From the NCBI RefSeq assembly GCF_013390595.1, contig NZ_JACAWV010000022.1, positions 124,001-188,000 of the forward strand: a stretch of DNA of 64,000 bases. The letters are read 5' to 3'. Positions 34,889-43,590 of this stretch are shown here, piece by piece; the first letter of the stretch is position 1; every line of letters starts with the position of its first letter. This DNA is from Rhizobium sp. RM (GTDB taxonomy: Bacteria; Pseudomonadota; Alphaproteobacteria; Rhizobiales; Rhizobiaceae). The notes under the pieces are model-generated. The model searched no databases and had not been told where the DNA came from. It saw only the letters and a list, made by a program, of their open reading frames with translations. A program made the translations under genes and the position numbers.

Positions 34889-35587
34889 TTAACCCGCGAC
34901 CTTTCTCAGTGATTTTTCGATCTGTCCGCCACAATAGGAATCCCCGTAATCCTCGAAGCTCTTGCGGTTCAGCGACGAGAGCGCCGGTGTCGCCTGCATG
35001 CGCTCGGCAAGCCCCCAGATCACCGGAGACGTCCTGACAATCACCCCCTTGATGGCGGGGAAACGATCCGCCATCGTCGTGAAGAGAATGGAGGTGACGA
35101 TATCGGCAATGCCGGGCTTCTCCGTGCCGAGCATGAACCCGGACCCGGCCTTTAGCCCGTTTCGCACGCCGGTCGCCTCGAAAATCCTGATCCACGCTTC
35201 AAGTCGCGGCACAAACGCGTCCCACTTGTCCGACGTCCACATCTCGCGGCCACCGTCGAGGGTCAGCTCATCGATCACGTCGTTGGCGTCGTTGACGATC
35301 TTCGCGCTCAACGCCCTACCCTCGGCCGTATCAGGCAAAAGCCCGAGCCGTTCTCCGAGATAAAGAGCAATCGCCGGCATCTGCGAGATGGCAAAATCAC
35401 GCTTTCGATCGATCAGCACCGGCGGGCCCATGAAGGCGACCGGTTGCTGTGCGGCATCGAGAGCCATGATCTCTTCGATATCATCGGCGTCGTGCTCGTC
35501 CCAGCTCTGGCCGCCATAGGCCAGAATGGCCCGGATGAACTGGCCGCGAAACGGAACGGGCCAATAATAAAGCTCGAAATCGCTCAA
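34889..35587 (-). CDS. Glutathione S-transferase
   Basis: 232 residues. The N-terminal thioredoxin-like domain has FELYYWPVPFRGQFIRAILAY, with the catalytic region, and PPVLIDRKRDFAISQMPAIALYLGERL, the cis-Pro and SNAIL-like motif. The C-terminal helical domain follows (residues 90-225). It detoxifies electrophiles or oxidants with glutathione. It is transcribed with the flanking minus-strand genes. Confidence 0.85.
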   Translation of the reverse strand: MSDFELYYWPVPFRGQFIRAILAYGGQSWDEHDADDIEEIMALDAAQQPVAFMGPPVLIDRKRDFAISQMPAIALYLGERLGLLPDTAEGRALSAKIVNDANDVIDELTLDGGREMWTSDKWDAFVPRLEAWIRIFEATGVRNGLKAGSGFMLGTEKPGIADIVTSILFTTMADRFPAIKGVIVRTSPVIWGLAERMQATPALSSLNRKSFEDYGDSYCGGQIEKSLRKVAG

Positions 35588-35599
35588 ATCCTTCTCCTC

Positions 35600-35986
35600 T
35601 CATCCCGCATCGCTATCTGTGTCGTTGGCAGCATCGCCGGCGCTGCGCGCATGATACCAGTCGGCATAGGGCGTGGATGTCACCAGATGCCGGTTGAAAT
35701 CCGGCGCGCCGTCCGACCACCAAACCGGCCCGCGTTCACCAAGTGCAATCTTGGCCGCATTGACCGCGTCTCGCGCATGGCGAAGCCTGCCTTCATCCGC
35801 CCCGGCCTGCCTGACCGCCCTGCGCGCCGACATCAGGTCCGATACCAGCGACATCAGGCGCTCCGGCGGCAGGCGCGGGTTGGATTTGCGCCACAGCCTG
35901 CCCCGCACGACGATGTAGCGTCCATCGGGCGTCTCGATCGGCGGGCTGGTCTGCAAACGGTCGTCTCCATTCGGGAGGGGCGCCAC
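35600..35986 (-). CDS. Conserved hypothetical protein
   Basis: 128 residues, soluble. Recurring features are IVVRGRLWRKSNPRLPPERL, a helical DEGRLRHARDAVNAAKIALGERG, and a final WWSDGAPDFNRHLVTSTPYADWY. The family is conserved among Rhizobiales but unnamed to me. It starts 5 bases after the HTH-like gene stop and is followed by GST 12 bases on, so the three are probably co-transcribed. Confidence 0.6.
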   Translation of the reverse strand: MAPLPNGDDRLQTSPPIETPDGRYIVVRGRLWRKSNPRLPPERLMSLVSDLMSARRAVRQAGADEGRLRHARDAVNAAKIALGERGPVWWSDGAPDFNRHLVTSTPYADWYHARSAGDAANDTDSDAG

Positions 35987-35991
35987 ATGCT

Positions 35992-36180
35992 TCAGAACAG
36001 CGCGTGCTCGATCCTTTCAAGATATTTGACGGGCGCCGCCTCGTCGGCCTCTTCAGCAGCGGCGATTTCGGCAACAGTCAGACCGGTGGCAATGGCAAGG
36101 TCTTCATAACTGTAGCCTTTTGCCAGACGGGCCTGGCGACGACGTTGGGCGGAGTGGGGTTTCAAGGTAATCTGATCCAT
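35992..36180 (-). CDS. Small Xre-like helix-turn-helix protein
   Basis: 62 residues from ATG 36180. RRQARLAKGYSYEDLAIATGLTVAEIAAAEE is a lone HTH of the Xre/Cro sort with the Q-L-A-x-A-x-G-L-t pattern, followed by a short acidic helix. It could regulate its own small operon (hypothetical protein and GST). Confidence 0.65.
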   Translation of the reverse strand: MDQITLKPHSAQRRRQARLAKGYSYEDLAIATGLTVAEIAAAEEADEAAPVKYLERIEHALF

Positions 36181-36367
36181 CTTGTGGCTCCAAAAATCAG
36201 GCGACAAGAAACAGATCAGACGGCGTTGCAGTTCCCTGGAGATGGCAGGGTTCAGCGAAATATTTGCAGCGGGCAACCGAGGCAACACGCGCTACGCGAT
36301 GGCGCGGCTATTTGTCAAAGCCGGTTGCAACGTAAGCGGGGAAGATCCTTTGGCACTGCCGAGACAA

Positions 36368-36721
36368 TCAGTCCGGAGCAAACCCATATCGATAAATAGC
36401 TGTGAGGTCCAAGTAAGAAAAAAGCAAAAATCCTGCCACGGCGAGGATAGTTGCCAAGCCTTGAAATTCTAAGCGGTACAGTACGACAAGAGTCCACAAA
36501 CTATCTGCCACCGTAAAGGTCAGTAGCGCAGTGCAGGTAGTTCTTTTGCTAAACGGAAATTTCCACTGAACATCGAAAGCGTAAAAACAGACACACAAAA
36601 AAACGAAAAACGCGGCAACAGTGCGCATCGTACGCACGACGTCATAATCATCCCAAGACACCCCAAAGATCAACAATGCGAGGCTTGAGGCTGAATAGAT
36701 TTTCCAATAAATTTTGGTCAT
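36368..36721 (-). CDS. Four-helix membrane protein, paralogue of the gene at 15222
   Basis: 117 residues beginning MTKIYWKIYSASSLALL, with four hydrophobic segments and the shared blocks CFYAFDV and LTAIYRYGF seen in the 15222-15620 protein. Identity outside these is low, so divergence is old. The DNA is AT-rich compared with neighbours. The function is unknown. Confidence 0.6.
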   Translation of the reverse strand: MTKIYWKIYSASSLALLIFGVSWDDYDVVRTMRTVAAFFVFLCVCFYAFDVQWKFPFSKRTTCTALLTFTVADSLWTLVVLYRLEFQGLATILAVAGFLLFSYLDLTAIYRYGFAPD

Positions 36722-37122
36722 GGAAATTTATCCTCGCGGACATGCCGGATGGGCAAATCAAACACACGATGAATATGCCCAACTATCAGTTGCAATCTCG
36801 TTAGCACGATGAATTGAGCCGACAGATGATGGTAACGCTGGCATATGGACAGCAGACGGTCCTCATTCTCACCAGCAACGGTTTCGGCGGCGCTGCCGAT
36901 ACAATTCAGCAGGTATCTTCTGGCGCAGCACGGACGAGCGAACGCCGTCGCACGGCTTTAACCCACGCAGATCTCTTTCCGACGCGTTCGTATTGAGCAG
37001 AGTCTCTGGCCGCTCCAGTTACGTTGAGACGCGACCATGCGACGCGCGAGTACCCCTTTCACCGACGACAGGCCCTTGTACTCGGAATAAGAAAACCTGC
37101 CGTGGCCATTCCTGCCCGTGTG
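36722..37122. other. Intergenic, no gene seen
   Basis: The plus frame 36814-36996 lacks a ribosome-binding site and family resemblance. The region likely carries the promoter of the membrane gene (minus). Confidence 0.4.
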
Positions 37123-37770
37123 TCAGTCCCGCGCGGCTGACCTGACGGCAGCGGCAAGCCCCGCGATGGGGCTGGTGAGTGGCGTTCTGCCTTTGCCTGC
37201 GAGCCGCGATGCGCCAGCCATGGAGGCCTGGGCAAGAGCGACGATATCGGCACCCTCGTCATAGGCGCGATCGGCAGCCGCCGCGATGGCAGTGAGATAA
37301 CCCTCGTTATCGCCGGCCTTGAAACGCGCCCATGCGCCGGAAACGATCCTGACGTCAGCGGGGATAAGGCGCGTCCCGGCCGCCTTTTCAAACAATCGTG
37401 CCGTTGGCTGAAGCGTCGTTTCCACCGCGCAGAGCACCACGACCTTGCCGCCACGCTCCATCGCCTGACTGGCAAGCGCGGCATCGACGCGCAGAACCGG
37501 AACCCCTGTCGTATCGGTCAGCTCGTCCGCAACCGGTCCCAATGTCGAGCAGGTGAGAAGAACGGCATCCGCGCTCTGGCAGAGCTGGCGCAGCACCGAA
37601 GCCGTGTCACGCCCAATGTCGGCGTTAAGCCCACCGGCCGTTTCAGCCGCAGCCAGAAGATCCGCACGCACCTCATGCAGAAGAGCGCCTGCCGGAAGGT
37701 CAAGCTCCCTTGCGGCACTTTCAAAAACGGCGACATTGCTTTCGGCAGTATGCAGGCAGGCAATTTTCAC
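37123..37770 (-). CDS. Aspartate/glutamate racemase-superfamily protein
   Basis: 215 residues with the Asp/Glu/hydantoin racemase fold. The first catalytic loop is LLTCSTLGP (Cys near residue 74). The second loop normally holds Cys but reads VALAQASMAGA here, so only one of the two cysteines is present. This is common in the subfamily of unknown function and argues against simple racemisation. It follows the AraC gene on the same strand at a distance of 109 bases. Confidence 0.7.
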   Translation of the reverse strand: MKIACLHTAESNVAVFESAARELDLPAGALLHEVRADLLAAAETAGGLNADIGRDTASVLRQLCQSADAVLLTCSTLGPVADELTDTTGVPVLRVDAALASQAMERGGKVVVLCAVETTLQPTARLFEKAAGTRLIPADVRIVSGAWARFKAGDNEGYLTAIAAAADRAYDEGADIVALAQASMAGASRLAGKGRTPLTSPIAGLAAAVRSAARD

Positions 37771-37878
37771 GACGAACTCCGGCTGGAGGAAATGGTTCTG
37801 TCCTCATCAGGACGCCATGTCTTCCGAAATTTTGGCCCGCCCGGCAAGGCCAAACACGGGCCATTCTACGCGGCCCTT

Positions 37879-38778
37879 CTAGGCCGCCATCCGTGCATAA
37901 CGCGCCGGGGGCACACCGGCATGGCGGGCGAAAGCCACGCTGAAGGTGCTGGCAGAGCCATACCCTACCCGTTCGGCCACGTCCTCGATCCCCAACCTGC
38001 CAGTGCGCAGCAACTGCTTTGCCAGCGCCATGCGCCAGACCAGAAGATATTCCATCGGCGGAACGCCGACAACGCGGCTGAACCGTGCAAAGAAGGCCGA
38101 ACGCGACAGCGCCGCCTCATGGGCGAGATCAACCACCGTCCAGGCCTGTTCTGGCCGGGCATGCATGGCACGCAGCGCACCTGCCAGACGCTCATCCCCC
38201 AGCCCTCGGCTCAACCCCGGCGCAGCAGCGGTTTCCGTGCCGGAGCGCAGCGCCTCGATTAGCAGCACCTCGATCAACCGTTCCAGAACAAGCTCGCGGG
38301 CCGCGCGCCGCTCGCGCGTTTCCTCATCGATCAGTTGCATCAGCGTGGCAAGCCGGGGTTTGTCGCGCACCACGACCACCTCCGGCAAAAGCGAGACGAG
38401 CAGCGCCGTGTCAGGCGCACCGAAGCTGCAATGGCCGATGCGCATGCGCAGACTGGCCGGACCGTGCTGCGAGCCGACGCGAAAATGCCCGTCATCGATC
38501 CTGACCGGCAGCATGTCCGGCAGATCGGGCGCAGCATCGATGCTCTCGTTGACAAGGTCACGCATGGCGGGTGCAAGAACGAAGTCTCCGGCCTGCAGCG
38601 TCAGCACCTGATGCCCGTCAAAGGTCACCCGGCAGCTTCCTTCAAGGATCGCGCAATAAAAGGGTTCGCCGGTCGCCTCCCGGTGGATGCGCCACGCGCC
38701 GCCACACTCCACCAGTTTCGACAGCCGCGCGGCGGGCTGCAGAAGCGTGACGATTTCAGCAAGGGGATCTACGGTCAT
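37879..38778 (-). CDS. AraC family regulator (cupin sensor)
   Basis: 299 residues. An N-terminal cupin-like sensor (residues 20-180) has GAWRIHREATGEPFYCAILEG. The C-terminal double HTH has DLAHEAALSRSAFFARFSRVVGVPPMEYLLVWRMALAKQLL and VAERVGYGSASTFSVAFARHAGVPPARY, the AraC signature. It is divergent from the SDR gene at 38874 and most likely controls it. Confidence 0.9.
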   Translation of the reverse strand: MTVDPLAEIVTLLQPAARLSKLVECGGAWRIHREATGEPFYCAILEGSCRVTFDGHQVLTLQAGDFVLAPAMRDLVNESIDAAPDLPDMLPVRIDDGHFRVGSQHGPASLRMRIGHCSFGAPDTALLVSLLPEVVVVRDKPRLATLMQLIDEETRERRAARELVLERLIEVLLIEALRSGTETAAAPGLSRGLGDERLAGALRAMHARPEQAWTVVDLAHEAALSRSAFFARFSRVVGVPPMEYLLVWRMALAKQLLRTGRLGIEDVAERVGYGSASTFSVAFARHAGVPPARYARMAA

Positions 38779-38873
38779 AACAAGGACTATCGCTAAAGAA
38801 ATGAGGACTTCAGCCTATACAAAGTCTCGCTTCCCGTCACTACCCTTGGAAACAGTCACCCAAGGAGAAACTT

Positions 38874-39626
38874 ATGCCCACGATCTTGATTACCGGTTGT
38901 TCCTCAGGCTTCGGCCTCGAAACCGCAAAACTGTTCCTCGAAAGAGGCTGGGATGTGGTTGCGACAATGCGGACACCCAACCCCGATGTGCTGCCGCAAT
39001 CCGAGCGCCTGCGCATACTGGCCCTAGATATCACCGATCAGAACAGCATTTCAAAAGCGGTCGCGGCGGCAGGCGAGATTGACGTTCTCGTCAACAATGC
39101 CGGGTTTGGCGCACCCTCCCCGGTGGAATTGACCGCGCCGGAAACCGTGCAGGCACTGTTCCAGACCAACACCATCGGAACCCTGGCGATGATCCAGGCC
39201 GTTGCCCCGCAAATGCGGGCACGCCGGGCCGGCGTCATCATCAACGTCACCTCCACGGTCACGGTAAAACCGATGCCGGTGGTCGGGGTTTACCGCGCCA
39301 GCAAGGCGGCGGTGAATGCGTTCAGCGAGTCGCTGGCAATCGAAATGCAGCCACTTGGCGTTCGCGTGCATATCGTGCTGCCCGGCCGCTCACCCGAAAC
39401 AGGCTTCGGCAGCAGCGCCCGCCCGCACCTGCGCGGCATGGATGATACCGACTACGCGCCGCTTCTGCAGCAGTTCATCAAAAACGTTCAGGATGACAAG
39501 GGGCCCGTCACCCACGCACCCGATGTTGCCGAAGCGATCTGGCACGCAGCCACCAACCCCTCCGCCCCGCTGCGCATTGCCGCAGGCGCGGACGCCGAGC
39601 TGTGGATGGCCGAGGCTGGTCTGTAA
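38874..39626 (+). CDS. Short-chain dehydrogenase/reductase
   Basis: 250 residues, classical SDR. TGCSSGFG is the cofactor site (residues 7-14), VNNAGFG the stabilising motif, and YRASK the Tyr-x3-Lys. It resembles oxidoreductases such as those paired with cupin-type AraC regulators. It is divergent from AraC with a 95-base intergenic region and is followed by a strong hairpin. Confidence 0.88.
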   Translation: MPTILITGCSSGFGLETAKLFLERGWDVVATMRTPNPDVLPQSERLRILALDITDQNSISKAVAAAGEIDVLVNNAGFGAPSPVELTAPETVQALFQTNTIGTLAMIQAVAPQMRARRAGVIINVTSTVTVKPMPVVGVYRASKAAVNAFSESLAIEMQPLGVRVHIVLPGRSPETGFGSSARPHLRGMDDTDYAPLLQQFIKNVQDDKGPVTHAPDVAEAIWHAATNPSAPLRIAAGADAELWMAEAGL

Positions 39627-39660
39627 CCAGCCCACTCCCAGATGACCTACTGCCAGATAA

Positions 39661-39716
39661 CGCAAGGGGAACGCACTGCCGTAGCGTAAGGTGCGTTCTC
39701 ACCTCGCTCCCTTGCG
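39661..39716. terminator. Large stem hairpin between convergent genes
   Basis: Two perfect 8-bp stems are stacked: CGCAAGGG/CCCTTGCG outside and GAACGCAC/GTGCGTTC inside, with a 14-base loop and a 10-base one-sided bulge. It lies between the SDR and the diguanylate cyclase, so it can end both. It may also be a palindromic intergenic repeat. Confidence 0.7.
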
Positions 39717-39730
39717 GCGCTGGCGCGGGC

Positions 39731-40984
39731 TTATCCAGCCCCTTGCACGGCGGGCGCTCGCGTCACCGACGACAGAACAGGCTTTGCACTGGCCCATCCG
39801 TCAATCTCGGCCTCGATGTCGGCCGCAATCTCGACCTCGACCTCGATGCGGTTGCGGCCATTCATTTTTGCCCGATAGAGACAGACATCGGCTTTTTCCA
39901 GCAGGTGCGGAAACGTTGTCGCATCCACCGCGCCGCGACAGGCTGCGATACCGAAGCTGGCGGTCAGCGCAATATCCTCGCCTTTGAACACAAGCGGCCT
40001 CGCCTCCATTTTCCGGCGAAGTTTTTCCGCCAGCCGGGAGGCCTCATCGACGGTTTTTCCCGGCAGCAGAACAACGAATTCCTCGCCGCCGATGCGGGCG
40101 ATGAAATCCTGCTCGTGAAATGTCTCGCGCAGCAGATCCGCGCAGCGCCTGATTGCCTCGTCGCCCGCCGCGTGGCCATGGGTATCGTTGACGCTTTTGA
40201 AGTGATCGATGTCGAGCAGCACCAGCGCCGTCTCGTCCTGCGTCTGGCGCTGCCTGACGATTTCAGGCAGGGCCTCGATGCTCAGGCGATTGTAGAGACC
40301 GGTCAGGGGATCGCGAAGCGCCGTCTCCCGCAGCCCGGCGACGCTGCGCTCATAAGCCAGAGACAGCGAAAAAGCCCCGCTCGCGCTGATGTGGATGGCG
40401 GCGGCAATGAGGTTGAGATCGAGGAAGATATCGGCGGGCAGCAGGTTGTCCATGCCACGGTCAAGAAGCAACCCCTGCAGCACGCGAAGCGCCGAGGAGG
40501 CCGCAACGGCGCCATAGGCGAACACCAGACCCCAGCGGGACGGTAGTTGCTCGCGCTCCCGCGCCAGCGACACCATGATCGCCACGATCTGCGCAGCGAC
40601 GATGGCGTTCGTCAGGCCGAAGATCAGGCCCTTGCCAAGAACCGGTGAAAACAACAGCGCCAGCGCAATGAAGACACTGAGGGACAGAAACCAGACCGAC
40701 GACGAGGCATGCCCGAAAAAGCTTCTGATCGCCCGCCATCGCAGGCCAAGACCGATGACGAGCAGACCATTCGGCAAGATCAGATCGCCCGGCGTGCCAT
40801 TGATCTGGCGCGAGAACAGAACGAAAGCGACGGCGAAAACAACATTGGATGCGACGAGATAAGCCCAGTAACGCCGATCCTTCTGCCAGAGCCCCGCAAA
40901 GGAAAAGGCCGCAGCGAACACGATCAGCAGCAACGCATTCAGCTTGAACATGGTTTGCTGGTCGAGGCCGAACAGAGGTTCCAT
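39731..40984 (-). CDS. Membrane diguanylate cyclase
   Basis: 417 residues. The N-terminal half (residues 10-220) has several hydrophobic segments. The GGDEF domain is residues 235-395: DPLTGLYNR, LDIDHFKSVNDTHGH and IGGEEFVVLLP, the active GGEEF loop, so c-di-GMP synthesis is expected. The product-inhibition site normally reads RxxD five residues upstream, but here it reads HEQD, so feedback inhibition is probably lost. The C-terminal tail is Glu-rich. Palindromes flank the gene on both sides. Confidence 0.88.
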   Translation of the reverse strand: MEPLFGLDQQTMFKLNALLLIVFAAAFSFAGLWQKDRRYWAYLVASNVVFAVAFVLFSRQINGTPGDLILPNGLLVIGLGLRWRAIRSFFGHASSSVWFLSLSVFIALALLFSPVLGKGLIFGLTNAIVAAQIVAIMVSLAREREQLPSRWGLVFAYGAVAASSALRVLQGLLLDRGMDNLLPADIFLDLNLIAAAIHISASGAFSLSLAYERSVAGLRETALRDPLTGLYNRLSIEALPEIVRQRQTQDETALVLLDIDHFKSVNDTHGHAAGDEAIRRCADLLRETFHEQDFIARIGGEEFVVLLPGKTVDEASRLAEKLRRKMEARPLVFKGEDIALTASFGIAACRGAVDATTFPHLLEKADVCLYRAKMNGRNRIEVEVEIAADIEAEIDGWASAKPVLSSVTRAPAVQGAG

Positions 40985-41084
40985 AGAGTAGAAAGTACCA
41001 ATTCACATCTTTGACGTGCAGACAGATTAGGCCAACTCATTGACAATCCCCTCAAACACCGCACGCCATTTTTAATCTCATTTT

Positions 41085-41156
41085 AGGCAAGTGGGGGATG
41101 GCCTGGCGAAGTAGCGAGTAACGTCATTGCAGAGCGTTGCTCGACTTCACTTGCCT
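41085..41156. repeat. 72-bp structured palindromic element
   Basis: The outer 9-bp stem AGGCAAGTG/CACTTGCCT is perfect. An inner imperfect stem GCGAGTAACG/CGTTGCTCG lies within it with an 11-base loop, and further pairing GAAG/CTTC is possible. It sits between the diguanylate cyclase start and the SDR stop. It could be a MITE-like or REP-like repeat, a terminator of the SDR transcript, or a small RNA. Confidence 0.55.
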
Positions 41157-41166
41157 CGGACGTGTG

Positions 41167-41904
41167 CTACCACGGCAGTGAACCATCATCGTTGAAGAAT
41201 CCGCCGCTCGGTCCGGTTTCATCGAGCGTCGCCAGTTCGACGACAATTTTCGCACCTTGATCGACCGTTCGCGTCCCCTGATGATTGTTCAAATCGGTCG
41301 CGATGTGTCCCGGCGTGGCTGCGTTGATCTTGATATGTGCATGTGCGCTGCTCCGGCGGAAAGCGTTAGCGTATTGAACGGTCAGCATGGTGAGAGCTGC
41401 CTTGGACGACGCATAGGCAAGAATAGTGTCAGATCTGCCAAACAGGCTTTTCGGATCACTGCACAATGTCTGCGATGCACTCGTGCTTGCAACTGTTACA
41501 ATGCGTGCACCGGCAGAGGCCTGTAGCAGAGGAAGCATTTTGTGAATGGTGCGAACAACCCCGAAAACGTTCGTTGCATAGGTGTCCTGCATATCAGTAG
41601 CGGTTGTCTCAAGGGTTGGTACTCGCCGTAATATCCCCGCATTTGCAACGAGGACATCAAGCCGCCCGTGCCCGTCGCCAATCCACCTTGCCGCCGAGGC
41701 AACACTGTCGTCATCCCTTACGTCGAGATATAGTGGCTGAACATTCAGACCTTCGCCCCGTAACTCACGAGCTGCTTCTTGCCCAAGACGCAAGTCTCTC
41801 GCTCCAAGCAAGACCTGCATGCCGAGAGCGCCAAGCTGACGTGCAACTTCTTTCCCAAGACCTTTGTTCGCGCCCGTGACGAGCGCAACCTTTGCATGGT
41901 GCAT
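41167..41904 (-). CDS. Short-chain dehydrogenase/reductase
   Basis: 245 residues, classical SDR. TGANKGLG is at residues 10-17, VANAGIL replaces NNAG, and the catalytic pair is in YASSKAAL. The C-terminus is characteristic of carbonyl reductase-like members (ATLDETGPSGGFFNDDG). It is the last gene of a minus-strand SDR-TetR-SDR unit with lower GC than its surroundings. Confidence 0.88.
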   Translation of the reverse strand: MHHAKVALVTGANKGLGKEVARQLGALGMQVLLGARDLRLGQEAARELRGEGLNVQPLYLDVRDDDSVASAARWIGDGHGRLDVLVANAGILRRVPTLETTATDMQDTYATNVFGVVRTIHKMLPLLQASAGARIVTVASTSASQTLCSDPKSLFGRSDTILAYASSKAALTMLTVQYANAFRRSSAHAHIKINAATPGHIATDLNNHQGTRTVDQGAKIVVELATLDETGPSGGFFNDDGSLPW

Positions 41905-42005
41905 GGAGATTTCCTTCTGACCACATTGACCAACAGCGATCCCGCTCCGTGCAACGATGCTGACGGATTACGAGCCTGGACAAGGATGACTTTTGTTATC
42001 GGGCT

Positions 42006-42692
42006 TCAGCGACCAGTGGGGTGTGAGATGCCCTTACCTGCGACGATCAAGAACCGAGACAACCGTTCCACAAAATCAACGCGAGCGTGAGCGAGATCCG
42101 GGTGTCTTAATGCTTCTCGAACGGACTCCGCTGGATTTGCGAACGGCCACAGTCCGGCAACCATGACAATGGTGATGGACACGAATTCCCGAGCATTCCC
42201 AATACTCAATCCAGGAAGTGACGAGACAATGATCTCCGCGAGACGTGCCTGGCATTTTGAATGTTCGAGTTTGAAAATACGCACTGCATCAGGAGAGATG
42301 TTGCGCTCCAGCTCCCCTCCCAACGCACTCCAGAGTTTGCAGATGTTCGGCTGGCGTCCGATTGCTTCGGCGAAAGCATGGGCGAAAGGTTCGACCCCTG
42401 CCGCGCCTTCTGGAAATCTCTCACGAAACGCGACGTCAACGACATCGAGCCATTCCTCAAATTCCTGATTGAGCAAGGCAAAAAACACCGCTTCGCGGGT
42501 CTCGAAATAGCGAACCACGTTGGTCTTGGACAAACCAACATGGCGACTGAGTTCGCGAAGACTGATTTCGCTAACGGGCGTCGTTTTAAGAAGCTCTTTG
42601 GCTGCATTCAGAATGACCGCGCGACGTGTCTCTCGTTGTGCTTCGTTACGAGCACGTTGGAATTCTGGTTTTGGTTCGTTCACCATCGTCAC
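42006..42692 (-). CDS. TetR family transcriptional regulator
   Basis: 228 residues. The HTH is SEISLRELSRHVGLSKTNVVRYFETREAVFFALL (residues 37-70) and the C-terminal ligand domain contains FVSITIVMVAGLWPFANP. It lies between two SDR genes, all minus. A palindrome (AGACC-AAT-GGTCT at 43656) sits upstream of the first SDR and is the likely operator. Confidence 0.85.
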   Translation of the reverse strand: MTMVNEPKPEFQRARNEAQRETRRAVILNAAKELLKTTPVSEISLRELSRHVGLSKTNVVRYFETREAVFFALLNQEFEEWLDVVDVAFRERFPEGAAGVEPFAHAFAEAIGRQPNICKLWSALGGELERNISPDAVRIFKLEHSKCQARLAEIIVSSLPGLSIGNAREFVSITIVMVAGLWPFANPAESVREALRHPDLAHARVDFVERLSRFLIVAGKGISHPTGR

Positions 42693-42753
42693 GATTTCGT
42701 CCGCTTATCGCTACAGAGCCGCGTTTTTCTCAAGCTTCGGCGACCATCGCAAA

Positions 42754-43590
42754 TCATTCAGCATAGGACACCGACTCGCTGAGATAACGCCATTTTTCGT
42801 CTGAAGCAGCAAGATTGTTGGCCGCCATTTGGGCAACAGCAACAGCATCGCTGCCAAGCAACAGATGAAGTGGCGGTTTGTCCATTTTTGCAAGTTCCAT
42901 AAGAACGACGGCAATGCGTGAGGGGTCACCTGGCTGCTTTCCATCAGCTCCGCGCAGACGTTCAATAATCGGTTCCATCACGGGTTTATAGGCATCGCTG
43001 AATGGTGGTGTGGACATGGATGACCCGGCCCAGTTCGTTCGCATGCCGCCCGGTTCAGCGATGGTTACCTTGATGCCGAACAAAGCAACCTCCCGCGAAA
43101 GGACTTCAGAAAAGCCACCAACGGCCCATTTCGCAGCCTGATACGCACCAAGACCGGCTCCACCAATCCGCCCGCCGACCGATGAAATCTGGATGATGTG
43201 CCCGGATTTCTGTGTTCGCATGATCGGCAGTACGGCGCGGCTGAGATTGACGACGCCGTAAAAATTTGTGTCGATTTGGGCGCGGAAGGTTTCCTCGTCC
43301 ATTTCCTCGATCGGCGCTACGTCGGCGTACCCGGCATTGTTGACGAGCACATCCACGCGACCAAACGTATCGACTGCTTCGCGAATGGCGTCACGGGCGG
43401 CGTTCGCATCGGTTACATCAAGCGAAACAGATTTAATCCTCGAGCCGTATTTAGCTGCAAGCTCATCAAGGTGTCGTTTATCACGCGCCGTAGCAACCAG
43501 ATTTGCGCCGGATTCGAGAATGGTTTCGGCAATATTTCTCCCAAGCCCGCGTGCGCTCCCGGTAACGAGCCAAGTTTTGTTCTCAGTCAT
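42754..43590 (-). CDS. Short-chain dehydrogenase/reductase
   Basis: About 278 residues from ATG 43590. TGSARGLG (residues 11-18), NNAGYAD, and YQAAKWAVGGFSEVL (Tyr-x3-Lys) are intact. GTNWAGSS-like residues follow. It resembles oxidoreductases in cinnamyl/aromatic or steroid groups, without further proof. It is the first gene of a unit controlled by the adjacent TetR. Confidence 0.88.
   Translation of the reverse strand: MTENKTWLVTGSARGLGRNIAETILESGANLVATARDKRHLDELAAKYGSRIKSVSLDVTDANAARDAIREAVDTFGRVDVLVNNAGYADVAPIEEMDEETFRAQIDTNFYGVVNLSRAVLPIMRTQKSGHIIQISSVGGRIGGAGLGAYQAAKWAVGGFSEVLSREVALFGIKVTIAEPGGMRTNWAGSSMSTPPFSDAYKPVMEPIIERLRGADGKQPGDPSRIAVVLMELAKMDKPPLHLLLGSDAVAVAQMAANNLAASDEKWRYLSESVSYAE

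Noticed and set aside
36814..36996. 60-codon plus frame before the racemase-like gene
   Set aside because: Polar, Ser/Thr-rich, no ribosome-binding site.
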